Shown here: in pieces, positions 1 through 6,886 of the stretch
Layout of the letters: every line of letters starts with the position of its first letter
How positions within the stretch are numbered: position 1 is the first letter of the stretch
Assembly: GCA_050741915.1 (NCBI GenBank)
Contig: JBOGEX010000026.1
Location: 1-29,566 of the forward strand
Reading direction: 5' to 3'
DNA: 29,566 bases
From: JACCTH01 sp050741915
Lineage (GTDB): Bacteria; Actinomycetota; Acidimicrobiia; Spongiisociales; ZC4RG35
Made by a program: the position numbers and the translations under genes
The notes under the pieces: model-generated
Database searches by the model: none
Told to the model about the DNA's origin: nothing
What the model saw: the letters and a program-made list of their open reading frames with translations, nothing else

Positions 1-178
1 CCTCGTGGACCGCCACTAACAGGGCGTCCTTGCTCTCGAAGTGGTAGTAGATCGAGGCGGTGCGCATATTGGCCTGTTCGGCGATGAGGCGCATCGAGGC
101 GGCATCGAAGCCTTCCCGATAAAAGCAGGCGGCGGCCGCTTCCAGCAACTGCTGGCGTCGGTTGGCGGAGTTAGTCAT
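1..178 (-). CDS. TetR-family transcriptional regulator (N-terminal part, truncated by window edge)
   Basis: Translating the minus strand from ATG 178 gives about 59 residues of a classic TetR DNA-binding domain before the window ends. The opening MTNSANRRQQLLEAAAACF is followed by FYREGFDAASMRLIA, then the turn and recognition helix ending TASIYYHFESKDALL, which is the family hallmark Y-x-H-F-x-x-K-x-x-L. The ligand-binding C-terminal domain lies outside the window. The ATG overlaps the TGA of the upstream dehydrogenase gene (ATGA), so it is the last visible gene of the mutase operon and probably translationally coupled. By family precedent it would repress its own operon and the divergent thiolase, responding to an acyl-CoA or related pathway compound. 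The palindrome at 3246-3261 is the obvious candidate operator. Family assignment is firm; the target is inferred. Confidence 0.9.
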   Translation of the reverse strand, partial: MTNSANRRQQLLEAAAACFYREGFDAASMRLIAEQANMRTASIYYHFESKDALLVAVHE

Positions 179-1086
179 CGAGATTCCGTCGACCGGTTCA
201 CGCCCAAGAAGTCATACCACCCGCCCCGGCTCCCCGGCCTCAGGTCGGCCGAGCCGAGATAACCGGCGCTGAAGACCTGATGGGCCAAGGCGGGGACCGC
301 GTACCGCTCACCGCAAGTCCTGTGTAAATATTCCTGGGCGTGGTAGAAGGCCTCGAAACTTGAGGTATCAAGTAGCTCGAACACGCCCATCGGCCAACCA
401 AGCCCGGCCTTGACCATCTCGTCGATCTCAGCCGGCCCGGCAATCCCCAGCTCCACAAGGCGGATGGCTTCGGCGAGGTAGTTGTTGATGAATCGGGTCA
501 TGAAGAATCCCGGCGAGTCCTTCACCACCACCGGTCGTTTGCCGATGCTGCGCAGGTAGGTGAGGGTCGACGCCAGGGCCCTCTCATCGACGAAGGCACT
601 CCGGGCGACCTCGATCAGCGGAAGCACATTGGCGGGGTAGAACCAATGCGTCCCAACCAGGCGGCTGGGATTCGCAAGGGCCTTGGCCAGCTCGGCGATC
701 ATGATCGATGAGGTGTTGGTGGCGAGCACCGCGTCTTCGGATGCGAGGGACTCGGCCTTGCGGAGGACCTCGTGCTTGACATCGATGAGTTCGGGCACGC
801 TTTCGAAGACAAGGTCGGCGCCTTCCAATCCCTCTTCATAGCTGGTCGTGCCCGATAACCGCGCTTGCGCGTCCCTGGCCTCTTCTTCGGTAAGCCGACC
901 CTTTTCAACCGCACCCGCCAGCCCGAAGCGACTGTGGGTGATCAGCCCGAGCCCGTGCGCAATGGTCTCCTCCCGCTTGGAAACAATCCTGACCTGGGCG
1001 CCGGATCCTTGGAGGCAAGCCAAGGCAATACCGTGGCCCATGACGCCGCCGCCACCGAGGACGGTGACCTTCTCGGGCCAGGTCAC
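175..1086 (-). CDS. 3-hydroxyacyl-CoA dehydrogenase (HbdA/PaaH-like)
   Basis: 303 residues, the usual length for short bacterial 3-hydroxybutyryl-CoA dehydrogenases, which oxidise 3-hydroxyacyl-CoA to 3-ketoacyl-CoA with NAD+. The Rossmann loop GGGGVMGHGIA sits at residues 11-21. The catalytic pair is visible as H147 (in THWFYP) and E159 (LIEV), 12 residues apart as in the family, and S126 is present. The C-terminal domain shows DSPGFFMTR and GLGWPMGVFEL. At the position of the conserved substrate-contacting Asn (GFxVNR, human N208) this protein has Thr197, which is unusual. The GTG start lies in a GTGA overlap with the stop of the B12-binding subunit gene, and the gene ends in an ATGA overlap with tetR. 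It is expected to act on the product of the neighbouring mutase. Family is certain; chain length and branching of the substrate are unknown. Confidence 0.92.
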   Translation of the reverse strand: MTWPEKVTVLGGGGVMGHGIALACLQGSGAQVRIVSKREETIAHGLGLITHSRFGLAGAVEKGRLTEEEARDAQARLSGTTSYEEGLEGADLVFESVPELIDVKHEVLRKAESLASEDAVLATNTSSIMIAELAKALANPSRLVGTHWFYPANVLPLIEVARSAFVDERALASTLTYLRSIGKRPVVVKDSPGFFMTRFINNYLAEAIRLVELGIAGPAEIDEMVKAGLGWPMGVFELLDTSSFEAFYHAQEYLHRTCGERYAVPALAHQVFSAGYLGSADLRPGSRGGWYDFLGVNRSTESR

Positions 1087-1502
1087 CCCGAGACCGTGGC
1101 GAGCCGACGCTTGATCATTTCGATCGCCTGCTCGGCGTTGGTGCCTGGCCCGAAGATCGCCTCGACCCCCCAGCTCCGCAAAGTCTTTTCATCATCGGGG
1201 GGAATGACCCCACCGCCGATCACCACCGCGTCGTCGCGGCCTTGTGCGCTTAGGCCCGCCAGCAGGTCCTCGAAGAGTGGGAGGTGGCCGCCCGACGATG
1301 CCGAGATCCCGACTACATGAACGTCCTCATCGACGGCAGCCCGCACGACCTCCTCGGGGAGAAGGAAGTTCGTAAAGATCACTTCGAAGCCCGCATCCCG
1401 CATCTTCTTGGCGACCAGACGAACTCCGCGGTCGTGGCAGTCGTGCGTGGGCTTGGCGAGTAGCACTCTGATCGGCTCGCCCGGGGCGATCTCAGTACTC
1501 AT
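1083..1502 (-). CDS. Acyl-CoA mutase small subunit, cobalamin-binding
   Basis: 139 residues forming a stand-alone B12-binding domain, as in the small subunits IcmB and HcmB. The base-off/His-on motif D-x-H-x-x-G is present as DCHDRG (D21, H23, G26), with the conserved Lys at 17. GISASSG and VIGGGVIP are the usual cobalamin-tail contacts, and the C-terminus (FGPGTNAEQAIEMI) is typical. H23 should be the lower axial cobalt ligand. The ATG start overlaps the 3' end of the large-subunit gene by 11 nt, implying coupled, stoichiometric synthesis. It would pair with that subunit to form an adenosylcobalamin-dependent carbon-skeleton mutase. No MeaB/ArgK-type G-protein chaperone gene is in the window. 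Identification as the B12 subunit is very secure. Confidence 0.95.
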   Translation of the reverse strand: MSTEIAPGEPIRVLLAKPTHDCHDRGVRLVAKKMRDAGFEVIFTNFLLPEEVVRAAVDEDVHVVGISASSGGHLPLFEDLLAGLSAQGRDDAVVIGGGVIPPDDEKTLRSWGVEAIFGPGTNAEQAIEMIKRRLATVSG

Positions 1503-3216
1503 GAGGTGCTCTCCATCCCAACGCCGACTTCAAGGCTCCCATCATCTCCCCGGTGGTGGCGTCGGCCCGGGCGGCCTCGATGGCTGCCTCGATGAGGCTG
1601 CCGTCAAGCTCGGCGTAAGCCTTGGTGGCCAACACTTCAGCCGCCTGAGCGAACCCCGCCATCGCCCGCTCCCACCGCTTGTGGTCTCGATTGGCGCGTA
1701 GCTCTTGAACGCGCTTTTTGGCGATCTGTTCCACCTCGGGATCGACCCTGAAGAGATTGCCAGCCGGTGGTTCGTCGGTCTGATACTTGTTCATGCCGAC
1801 GACGGTGCGCTTTCCTGTGTTGACAAGGTCACGCCAACGCTCGGCCGATCCCTCGACCTTTCGCCGCAGCCAACCCGACTCCTGGGCGGCGATATAGCCA
1901 CCCTGGGCTTCGATCTGTTGCACGAGTTCGAGAGCCGCCACTGTCATCTGGTTGGTGAGCGACTCCACGAAATAGGAACCGGCCAGCGGATCGGAAACCG
2001 AGGTGATGTTGGTCTCCTCCTGGATCACCTGCTGGACCCGAAGTGCGAGGGTCGCTGCCTCCTCGGTCGGGATGGCCAGTGCCTCGTCGTAGGAGGACAC
2101 CTCCATCGCCTGGGTTCCCGACAACGCCGCCCCGAAAGCCTGCAGGGTGGTTCTGATCAAGTTCACCATCGGTTGCTGGGCCGTGAGGACGGCACCTGAG
2201 GTGTGAGTGTGGATCCGCACATGCATCGACCGCGGGTCTTCCGCTCCGAACCGCTCCTTCATAGTTGTTGCCCAGATGCGTCGCAGGGCCCTGATCTTGC
2301 AAATCTCCTCGAAGAAGTCATTTGCTTGCGCGATCTGGAAGCCGAATCGCAGGAGTGCCTGATCGGCTGTGAGGCCTGATTCGACACATGCCTCGACCAG
2401 GTCGATGCCATAGGCGAGCATGAAACCGATCTCTTCGACCGCGGTCCCGCCCGCCTCCTCCACCCCATAACCGAAGAAATTGGTGGTGTTCCACCGCGGC
2501 ATGTTTCTGGTGCAGTAGTTGATCAGCTCGACCGCCAGCTTGTGGCCTTGGCGGGGAGGAAAGGCGCTCATACCCACATAGGCGGCCTGGTGGTACCAGT
2601 TCATCGTGTTGCCGCGCAGTTGATCCGGCGACACACCTTGCTCCTCGGCCAGGGCGACGTACTGGGCGAGGGCCGGCACCACCTGGTAGTAGGTGATGTG
2701 AATCACATTCATCTGGGTGAGGTCCATCCCGGCAAAAAGACGCGCCATGTCGGCCTTCGAGTAGACACCCATGCCGCATTGACCAACGCGGCCCCGGGCC
2801 GCCGGATGGTCAGGGTCGAGACCCTCGTGGGAGACCAGGTCATAGACCAGGTTGTAAAAGCGCTGACCGAAATAGCCGACCATGCCCTGCTCGGCCAGCG
2901 TGTCCATCCGGGCTCGGGTGTCCTCGGGAAGGCCGTAGCCGATCACGGGCTGGTTTGCCCAATGCATCAGTTGATACTGGGCCGCCAAATTGCCGCGTGT
3001 GAAAGGGAAGGCCCCTGGGGCGCCGACGGTGTCGAGATCGAGGTCAGCGACATCGTGAGGGAAGTAAGCCGACTTGAGGGGAAGGCCAGAGTGTGTGGTC
3101 GCGTTGGTAGCTCTGGCGGGGGCGGCATCGCCGAACTTTGCCACCAGCTGTTCGTACGCCTCCTCCCAGTCGGCACCGATCTCTCTCGACCGAGCCAGGG
3201 TTCTCTCGTCGAACAC
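1492..3216 (-). CDS. Adenosylcobalamin-dependent acyl-CoA mutase large subunit (divergent methylmalonyl-CoA mutase family)
   Basis: 574 residues, the length of a split mutase large subunit such as IcmA or HcmA. Family landmarks are PFTRG (71-75), DPDHP (134-138), QCGMGVYS, AFPPRQ (218-223), FFGYG and EEAG (248-255), FFEEICKIRALRRIWA and DPLAGSYFVE. Aligned by eye with P. shermanii methylmalonyl-CoA mutase, carboxylate-contacting Tyr89 becomes Val91, Arg207 becomes Val214 (Tyr213 if a one-residue gap falls after it), and catalytic His244 becomes Gly251. Val214 and Gly251 keep the 37-residue spacing of Arg207 and His244. The Ile90/Asp117 pair of 2-hydroxyisobutyryl-CoA mutase is also absent (Val91 and Val). 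Methylmalonyl-, isobutyryl- and 2-hydroxyisobutyryl-CoA are therefore all doubtful substrates. It is the first gene of the minus-strand operon, about 30 bp from the putative TetR operator. Family is certain; the reaction is unknown. Confidence 0.93.
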   Translation of the reverse strand: MFDERTLARSREIGADWEEAYEQLVAKFGDAAPARATNATTHSGLPLKSAYFPHDVADLDLDTVGAPGAFPFTRGNLAAQYQLMHWANQPVIGYGLPEDTRARMDTLAEQGMVGYFGQRFYNLVYDLVSHEGLDPDHPAARGRVGQCGMGVYSKADMARLFAGMDLTQMNVIHITYYQVVPALAQYVALAEEQGVSPDQLRGNTMNWYHQAAYVGMSAFPPRQGHKLAVELINYCTRNMPRWNTTNFFGYGVEEAGGTAVEEIGFMLAYGIDLVEACVESGLTADQALLRFGFQIAQANDFFEEICKIRALRRIWATTMKERFGAEDPRSMHVRIHTHTSGAVLTAQQPMVNLIRTTLQAFGAALSGTQAMEVSSYDEALAIPTEEAATLALRVQQVIQEETNITSVSDPLAGSYFVESLTNQMTVAALELVQQIEAQGGYIAAQESGWLRRKVEGSAERWRDLVNTGKRTVVGMNKYQTDEPPAGNLFRVDPEVEQIAKKRVQELRANRDHKRWERAMAGFAQAAEVLATKAYAELDGSLIEAAIEAARADATTGEMMGALKSALGWRAPHEY

Positions 3217-3245
3217 GCCCGCCTCCTCTGCGAATAGCCTTAGAC

Positions 3246-3261
3246 TAACGAACGTCCGTTA
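3246..3261. promoter_or_regulatory. Putative TetR operator between mutase operon and thiolase
   Basis: TAACGAACGTCCGTTA matches its own reverse complement at 14 of 16 positions. It lies in the 84-bp divergent intergenic region, 29 bp upstream of the mutase start and 39 bp upstream of the thiolase start. AACG-N(n)-CGTT palindromes are common TetR-family operators in actinobacteria, and a tetR gene is part of this operon. Weak promoter-like hexamers flank it on both strands, but none is convincing alone. A single regulator bound here could control both divergent units. Binding is inferred from symmetry and context. Confidence 0.6.
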
Positions 3262-3300
3262 TTGTAACTGGTCCACGCCCGACACGAGGAGCAGGCCAGC

Positions 3301-4494
3301 ATGACCAGGGATGTGTTTTTCATCGATGGACTCAGGAGTCCAATCGGCCGGTTTGGCGGCTCCTTGCAACCGCTGCGGGCCACCGAGTTCGGCTCCACCG
3401 TGGCCACCGCCTTGCTTCAGCGACTCAACCTCGAGCCTGAATCGCTCGATCTCATCATCGGCGGCATGGTTCTTCAGGACATGACCGAGTCCAATCCGGC
3501 GCGCGTCGTCGGGATGCGGATCGGAGCCCCACACCGGGTCCCCGCCTTCACGATCAACATGCAATGTTGCTCGTCGATGGCGGCCTTGATTCAGGCTGCA
3601 TATCAAATCGCCGTTGGGGCGGTGGATTTGGTGATGGTGCTCGGGCTCGAATCGATGAGCAACGCTCCCCACATGGTGCCTGGCTCACGGTGGGGACATC
3701 GCCTCGAGAGTGGAACGTTCCTCGACACCTTGCGCGAGTGCACACTGGCCGGGTCGGGGATGTGGGGCGACCCCAAGTACATGATCGAGGTTGCCGAGCA
3801 TCACGCCAGGGTCGACGGCATCGGCAGACAACAGATGGATGAATATGCCGTGGTCTCCCATCATCGGGCGCTGGACGCCATCGTCGGCGGGCGGTTCGTA
3901 GACGAGACAGTTCCGATCGAGATCCCCACACGTGATGGGCCGCTGACCTTCGAGGTCGATGAGAACCCGCGAGCCTCCTCGACCATCGACCGGCTGGCCG
4001 AGCTTCCACCCATCCAACCCGGAGGTGTCATCACGGCCGGGAATGCGGCCAGCATCAATGACGGAGCGGCGGCGGCGATCATCGCCAGTGCCGGGGCGAT
4101 GAACAGATATGAGCTGGAGCCGCTCGCCCGGATCGTGACCGAGGGGCTGGCCATGGTTGGGTGCGACCCCAACCTGATGGGCTACTCCTGCGTCGATGCT
4201 CTCAACACCGCCCTGGCCGGAGCAAAAAAGACCGTGGACGATCTCGATCTCCTCGAGTGCAACGAGGGCTTCGCCGTCCAGCTCCTCGCCTGCGAAAGGT
4301 TGGGCGGCTGGGACAGGGAGAGATTGAACGTCGATGGTGGTGCGGTCGGTCTCGGGCATCCGGTGGGCATGTCCGGACTGCGGATCTCCATCCACCTGGC
4401 CAAAGCGCTCAGGCAGCGCGACCTCACATTGGGGGGGGCGACCGTGCCGGCAGGCTCCGGGCTCGGCACGGCCCTCCTCCTCGAATCGGTGTAG
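3301..4494 (+). CDS. Thiolase (acetyl-CoA acyltransferase family), second catalytic Cys replaced
   Basis: 397 residues, full thiolase length. The acyl-accepting nucleophile is Cys89 in NMQCCSS, at the same number as in Zoogloea thiolase. GNAASINDGAAA, ECNEGFA (catalytic Asn) and GGAVGLGHPVG (His353) are all present. The C-terminal motif that normally reads CIGGG, with the proton-donating Cys, reads PAGSG here. Pro383 lies exactly 30 residues after His353, matching the His348-Cys378 spacing, so the substitution is not an alignment slip. The surrounding frame (ATV...GLGTALLLE) is intact despite an 8-G run. GAGGAG at 3286-3291 is a good Shine-Dalgarno sequence for the ATG. The gene diverges from the mutase operon across the shared operator and would cleave the ketoacyl-CoA made there. 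Loss of the second Cys suggests altered chemistry or substrate. Confidence 0.92.
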   Translation: MTRDVFFIDGLRSPIGRFGGSLQPLRATEFGSTVATALLQRLNLEPESLDLIIGGMVLQDMTESNPARVVGMRIGAPHRVPAFTINMQCCSSMAALIQAAYQIAVGAVDLVMVLGLESMSNAPHMVPGSRWGHRLESGTFLDTLRECTLAGSGMWGDPKYMIEVAEHHARVDGIGRQQMDEYAVVSHHRALDAIVGGRFVDETVPIEIPTRDGPLTFEVDENPRASSTIDRLAELPPIQPGGVITAGNAASINDGAAAAIIASAGAMNRYELEPLARIVTEGLAMVGCDPNLMGYSCVDALNTALAGAKKTVDDLDLLECNEGFAVQLLACERLGGWDRERLNVDGGAVGLGHPVGMSGLRISIHLAKALRQRDLTLGGATVPAGSGLGTALLLESV

Positions 4495-4585
4495 CGGGTC
4501 AGTTTGGCTTGGAAAATGTCAAGACTCCCGGTTCGTCAGTAACCGAATTAGGTAGGCCCTGAAGAATCTATGTGGTCAACTGGCC

Positions 4586-4966
4586 TCACGGACCCAGAGG
4601 CTGCTTTATCTCGAAGACGTTGCCCTCAGGATCCCGGAAGTACGCCCAGTAGCCATTCGATTCCGGCCCTCCCTCGACGTCCGTGAGTGGCTCCACTCCG
4701 GCTTCAAGCAGCGCCGCTCGGGCTGTGTGGATGTCGTCCACGTCGAACCCAGTCTGCACTCGGGGCCGGTCGTATTGTGGGGAGGCCGGATCGACGGCGA
4801 TGAGTTCGAACATCCGTCCATCGCCGAGGTCGAACCCGACCCAGTCGTCGCTCGAGGCCGCCTCGTCCAGCCCCAACACTTCACGATAAAAGCGACGCTG
4901 CGCCTCGAGATCTCGAGCCACAACGCCGATCCAGCTGGGCCATCTGAACTCAAATCTGTTGGTCAT
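4586..4966 (-). CDS. VOC-superfamily (glyoxalase/bleomycin-resistance/dioxygenase fold) protein
   Basis: 126 residues matching a single-chain VOC protein with paired beta-alpha-beta-beta-beta modules. The first module includes VVARDLEAQRRFYREVLGL, where the FY..VLGL phrase is typical. The second includes GFDVDDIHTARAALLEAGV and ends FRDPEGNVFEIKQP, the standard C-terminal signature with a likely metal-ligand Glu. Members act as isomerases, lyases, dioxygenases or binding proteins, and this one is too generic to assign. It lies downstream of the flavin reductase on the same strand with a 113-bp gap, so it may be the last gene of that group. The start is ATG. Fold call is secure; function is unknown. 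Confidence 0.85.
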   Translation of the reverse strand: MTNRFEFRWPSWIGVVARDLEAQRRFYREVLGLDEAASSDDWVGFDLGDGRMFELIAVDPASPQYDRPRVQTGFDVDDIHTARAALLEAGVEPLTDVEGGPESNGYWAYFRDPEGNVFEIKQPLGP

Positions 4967-5079
4967 TTACCTAGGCACCCGCGGGGCGCTCCGTTTGATA
5001 TCGATGGACGACCACCACGAAGCGCCAGCATAAATGGCGTCGGGCTGGACGACCAGAGTCGGACCCTCCATGGCTCCAA

Positions 5080-5613
5080 TCACGAGACAGGACGTTCGGC
5101 GGGCCGGAGCTGTCGAAACTCACTCGCAAAGAACACCAGCGGATTCCTTTGCTCGTATTCGTGTAAGGCAACCACTCGCCCCACCACGAGGGTGTGGTCA
5201 CCAGCGACATGTTCGGAGTGGGGTAGGCACTCAAACGACGCCACGGAGGCGTCAACAAGCAAGGGCGCTCCCGTGGATCCAGGTCTTTCCACGACGCCTG
5301 CGAATCGATCGACGCCCTTGCGTGAAAACCGTTTGCAAAGCTCCGCTTGGCCCTCGGCCAGGACGTTTACTGCGAATGGACCGACAGCCTTGATGACAGG
5401 CCAACTCTCAGACTGAGCACCGGCACATACGACGATTAGCGGGGGATCGAGAGACACCGAGCAAAACGCGTTCGCTGCTACGCCAACCGGCCCCTCGTCT
5501 GCCCTCGCAGTGACCACGGTCACCCCGGTGGCGAATAGGCCGAATGTGCGGCGCAGTGCTTCATCTGAAAGCACATCTGCAGACAGAACCTTCTTGTGTA
5601 TTTCGTCGGTCAA
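5080..5613 (-). CDS. Flavin reductase-like, FMN-binding protein (HpaC/RutF family)
   Basis: The core reads ALRRTFGLFATGVTVVTA, then GVAANAFCSVSLDPPLIVVC, FAVNVLAEGQ, a mid-region FAGV and a closing GDHTLVVGRVVAL. This is the flavin reductase / styrene-monooxygenase-B type split-barrel that supplies reduced FMN or FAD to a partner monooxygenase, as RutF does for RutA. The start is uncertain. I take TTG at 5613, about 20 residues before the conserved LRR and outside the upstream gene. TTG 5685 has a good GAGGAG but would overlap the RraA-like gene by 53 nt, and GTG 5574 is also possible. No two-component monooxygenase is adjacent, though four LLM proteins occur elsewhere in the window. Family is clear; partner unknown. 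Confidence 0.85.
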   Translation of the reverse strand: MTDEIHKKVLSADVLSDEALRRTFGLFATGVTVVTARADEGPVGVAANAFCSVSLDPPLIVVCAGAQSESWPVIKAVGPFAVNVLAEGQAELCKRFSRKGVDRFAGVVERPGSTGAPLLVDASVASFECLPHSEHVAGDHTLVVGRVVALHEYEQRNPLVFFASEFRQLRPAERPVS

Positions 5614-5632
5614 ATGGCGTTGACTCCGCTTG

Positions 5633-6289
5633 TCAGAAGCTCCCCAACTTTCTAAATACGTCCGATGGTCGCGCTCCTTCGGCAAGCTCTCTCCTCATAT
5701 CCGCTTCTGTCCGGGCTTTTTCCTCGGACACGGCAATCACGTCAGCAACCACATCGAGGGGTATGACCACGACCCCGTCGGCATCGCCGAAGATCCAGTC
5801 GCCGGGGTGAACCGTCGTCTCGCCGATCAGAACGTCGCAGTCCCAATCGAGGATATCCCAACGTCCGATAGACGAAGCCGATGAACGAAAACGTGAGAAG
5901 ACCGGGAAGTCCAACTCCAGAAGAAACGCCGTGTCTCTCAACCCGCCATCAATCACTGCACCAACGCACCCGCGTTCCATCACCGATACAGACATGATCT
6001 CTCCCCAGTGAGCCGAGCCGTCGTGCCCTCCGCAGGCCCAGACCGACACCGAGCCGGGCGTCACGCTCTCGAGCATGGCTATGCGGGAGGGCGTGTCGTC
6101 GTGCTTGACATCGCCGGTCGGCTCCCCCCTTCCAGGGAAGGCGGGCCCGGCCAGCTTCACGTCGAGACGAAGCGGGGTGATGGCCGCAGGCAGCACCTGA
6201 TGGCGGAAGCCCTGGGCGTCGAGCACATCGGCTACGGCTCCGGTATACAGGCGGCGAAAGCGGGTGGCTAACGCGTCAGGGTCGCTCAT
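5633..6289 (-). CDS. RraA-like / 4-hydroxy-4-methyl-2-oxoglutarate aldolase family protein
   Basis: 218 residues of the RraA/HMG-CHA aldolase fold. Typical features are an early GAVADVLDAQGF, WGEIMSVSVMERGCVGAVIDGGLRDT with the conserved GE (96-97) and the Arg118-Asp119 pair that binds substrate carboxylate and the divalent metal, and DWIFGDADGVVVIPLDVV near the end. Enzymes with this R-D pair cleave 4-hydroxy-2-oxoacids or decarboxylate oxaloacetate, whereas true RraA proteins (RNase E inhibitors) are shorter and usually chromosomal housekeeping genes. In a catabolic cluster the aldolase role is more likely. It sits 9 nt downstream of the second NQO-like gene and just upstream of the flavin reductase. 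The ATG start is supported by length. Confidence 0.85.
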   Translation of the reverse strand: MSDPDALATRFRRLYTGAVADVLDAQGFRHQVLPAAITPLRLDVKLAGPAFPGRGEPTGDVKHDDTPSRIAMLESVTPGSVSVWACGGHDGSAHWGEIMSVSVMERGCVGAVIDGGLRDTAFLLELDFPVFSRFRSSASSIGRWDILDWDCDVLIGETTVHPGDWIFGDADGVVVIPLDVVADVIAVSEEKARTEADMRRELAEGARPSDVFRKLGSF

Positions 6290-6298
6290 ACCCGCATC

Positions 6299-6886
6299 TC
6301 ACAGCCGACCCACCATGGCAACCACTTTGTCCGCGAAGCGGCGGCGCTGCTGGTCGGTGGCGCGGTCCATGCTGTAACAAGCAATCCAGCGGGCTCGGGT
6401 CAGCGGATGACATAACGAACGTAGTCCGCGCAGGATCACCCTTTTGCCCGACTCCCCTTGTAAGGCGTTGATCAATTTCGATGATCCGTGAGTGGTAACA
6501 ACCAGCAGGTGCCTGACATCCCTGAGAAGTGGCTTCACTCGGCTCGCACCGTTAGGGAGGGTATAGGCGACGCCCTCTATCCAGACGCGGTCGATCCAAC
6601 CCTTGAGAATGGCGGGTTGGCCTCCCCACCATGTCGGATAGATGAAAACGAGAGCTTCAGCCCACCGCAGTCTCAGCGTGTGATCAGCGATTGCCGGTTT
6701 GGTCTCGGGACCGGAACGATGCAGGAGATGCTCTCCGGCGCTGAGAACCGGCTGAAAGTCCTCGGTGTAGAGGTCAAGCACGTCGATCTCCTGACCATGA
6801 TCCAGCAACGTGGCCGCCACTCGGTCACGAAGTGCAGAGCAGAAGCTTCCCTCCACTGGATGGGCAAATACAATGAGCACTCTCAT
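6299..6886 (-). CDS. NAD(P)H dehydrogenase (quinone)-type flavoprotein, copy 2
   Basis: 195 residues of the flavodoxin-like fold (NQO1/MdaB/KefF group). The N-terminus MRVLIVFAHPVEGSF contains the nucleotide/phosphate loop AHPxxxSF. The mid-protein signature IYPTWWGGQPAILKGWIDRV is diagnostic, followed by LLVVTTHGSS, where the flavin sits. Members reduce quinones, azo compounds or other electrophiles with NAD(P)H. Its ATG overlaps the stop of the upstream paralogue by 4 nt, so the two are co-translated and may form a heterodimer, since the family is dimeric. The pair retains similar length and motif spacing, pointing to tandem duplication. Family is clear; substrate unknown. Confidence 0.9.
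   Translation of the reverse strand: MRVLIVFAHPVEGSFCSALRDRVAATLLDHGQEIDVLDLYTEDFQPVLSAGEHLLHRSGPETKPAIADHTLRLRWAEALVFIYPTWWGGQPAILKGWIDRVWIEGVAYTLPNGASRVKPLLRDVRHLLVVTTHGSSKLINALQGESGKRVILRGLRSLCHPLTRARWIACYSMDRATDQQRRRFADKVVAMVGRL

Noticed and set aside
4431..4444. Run of 8 G in the thiolase as a possible frameshift site
   Set aside because: Family sequence continues in the same frame before and after the run (LGGATV to GLGTALLLE), so no shift is needed.
4529..4545. Short inverted repeat CGGTT...AACCG between the convergent thiolase and VOC genes
   Set aside because: Only a 5-bp stem with a 7-nt loop and no U-tract; too weak to call a terminator.
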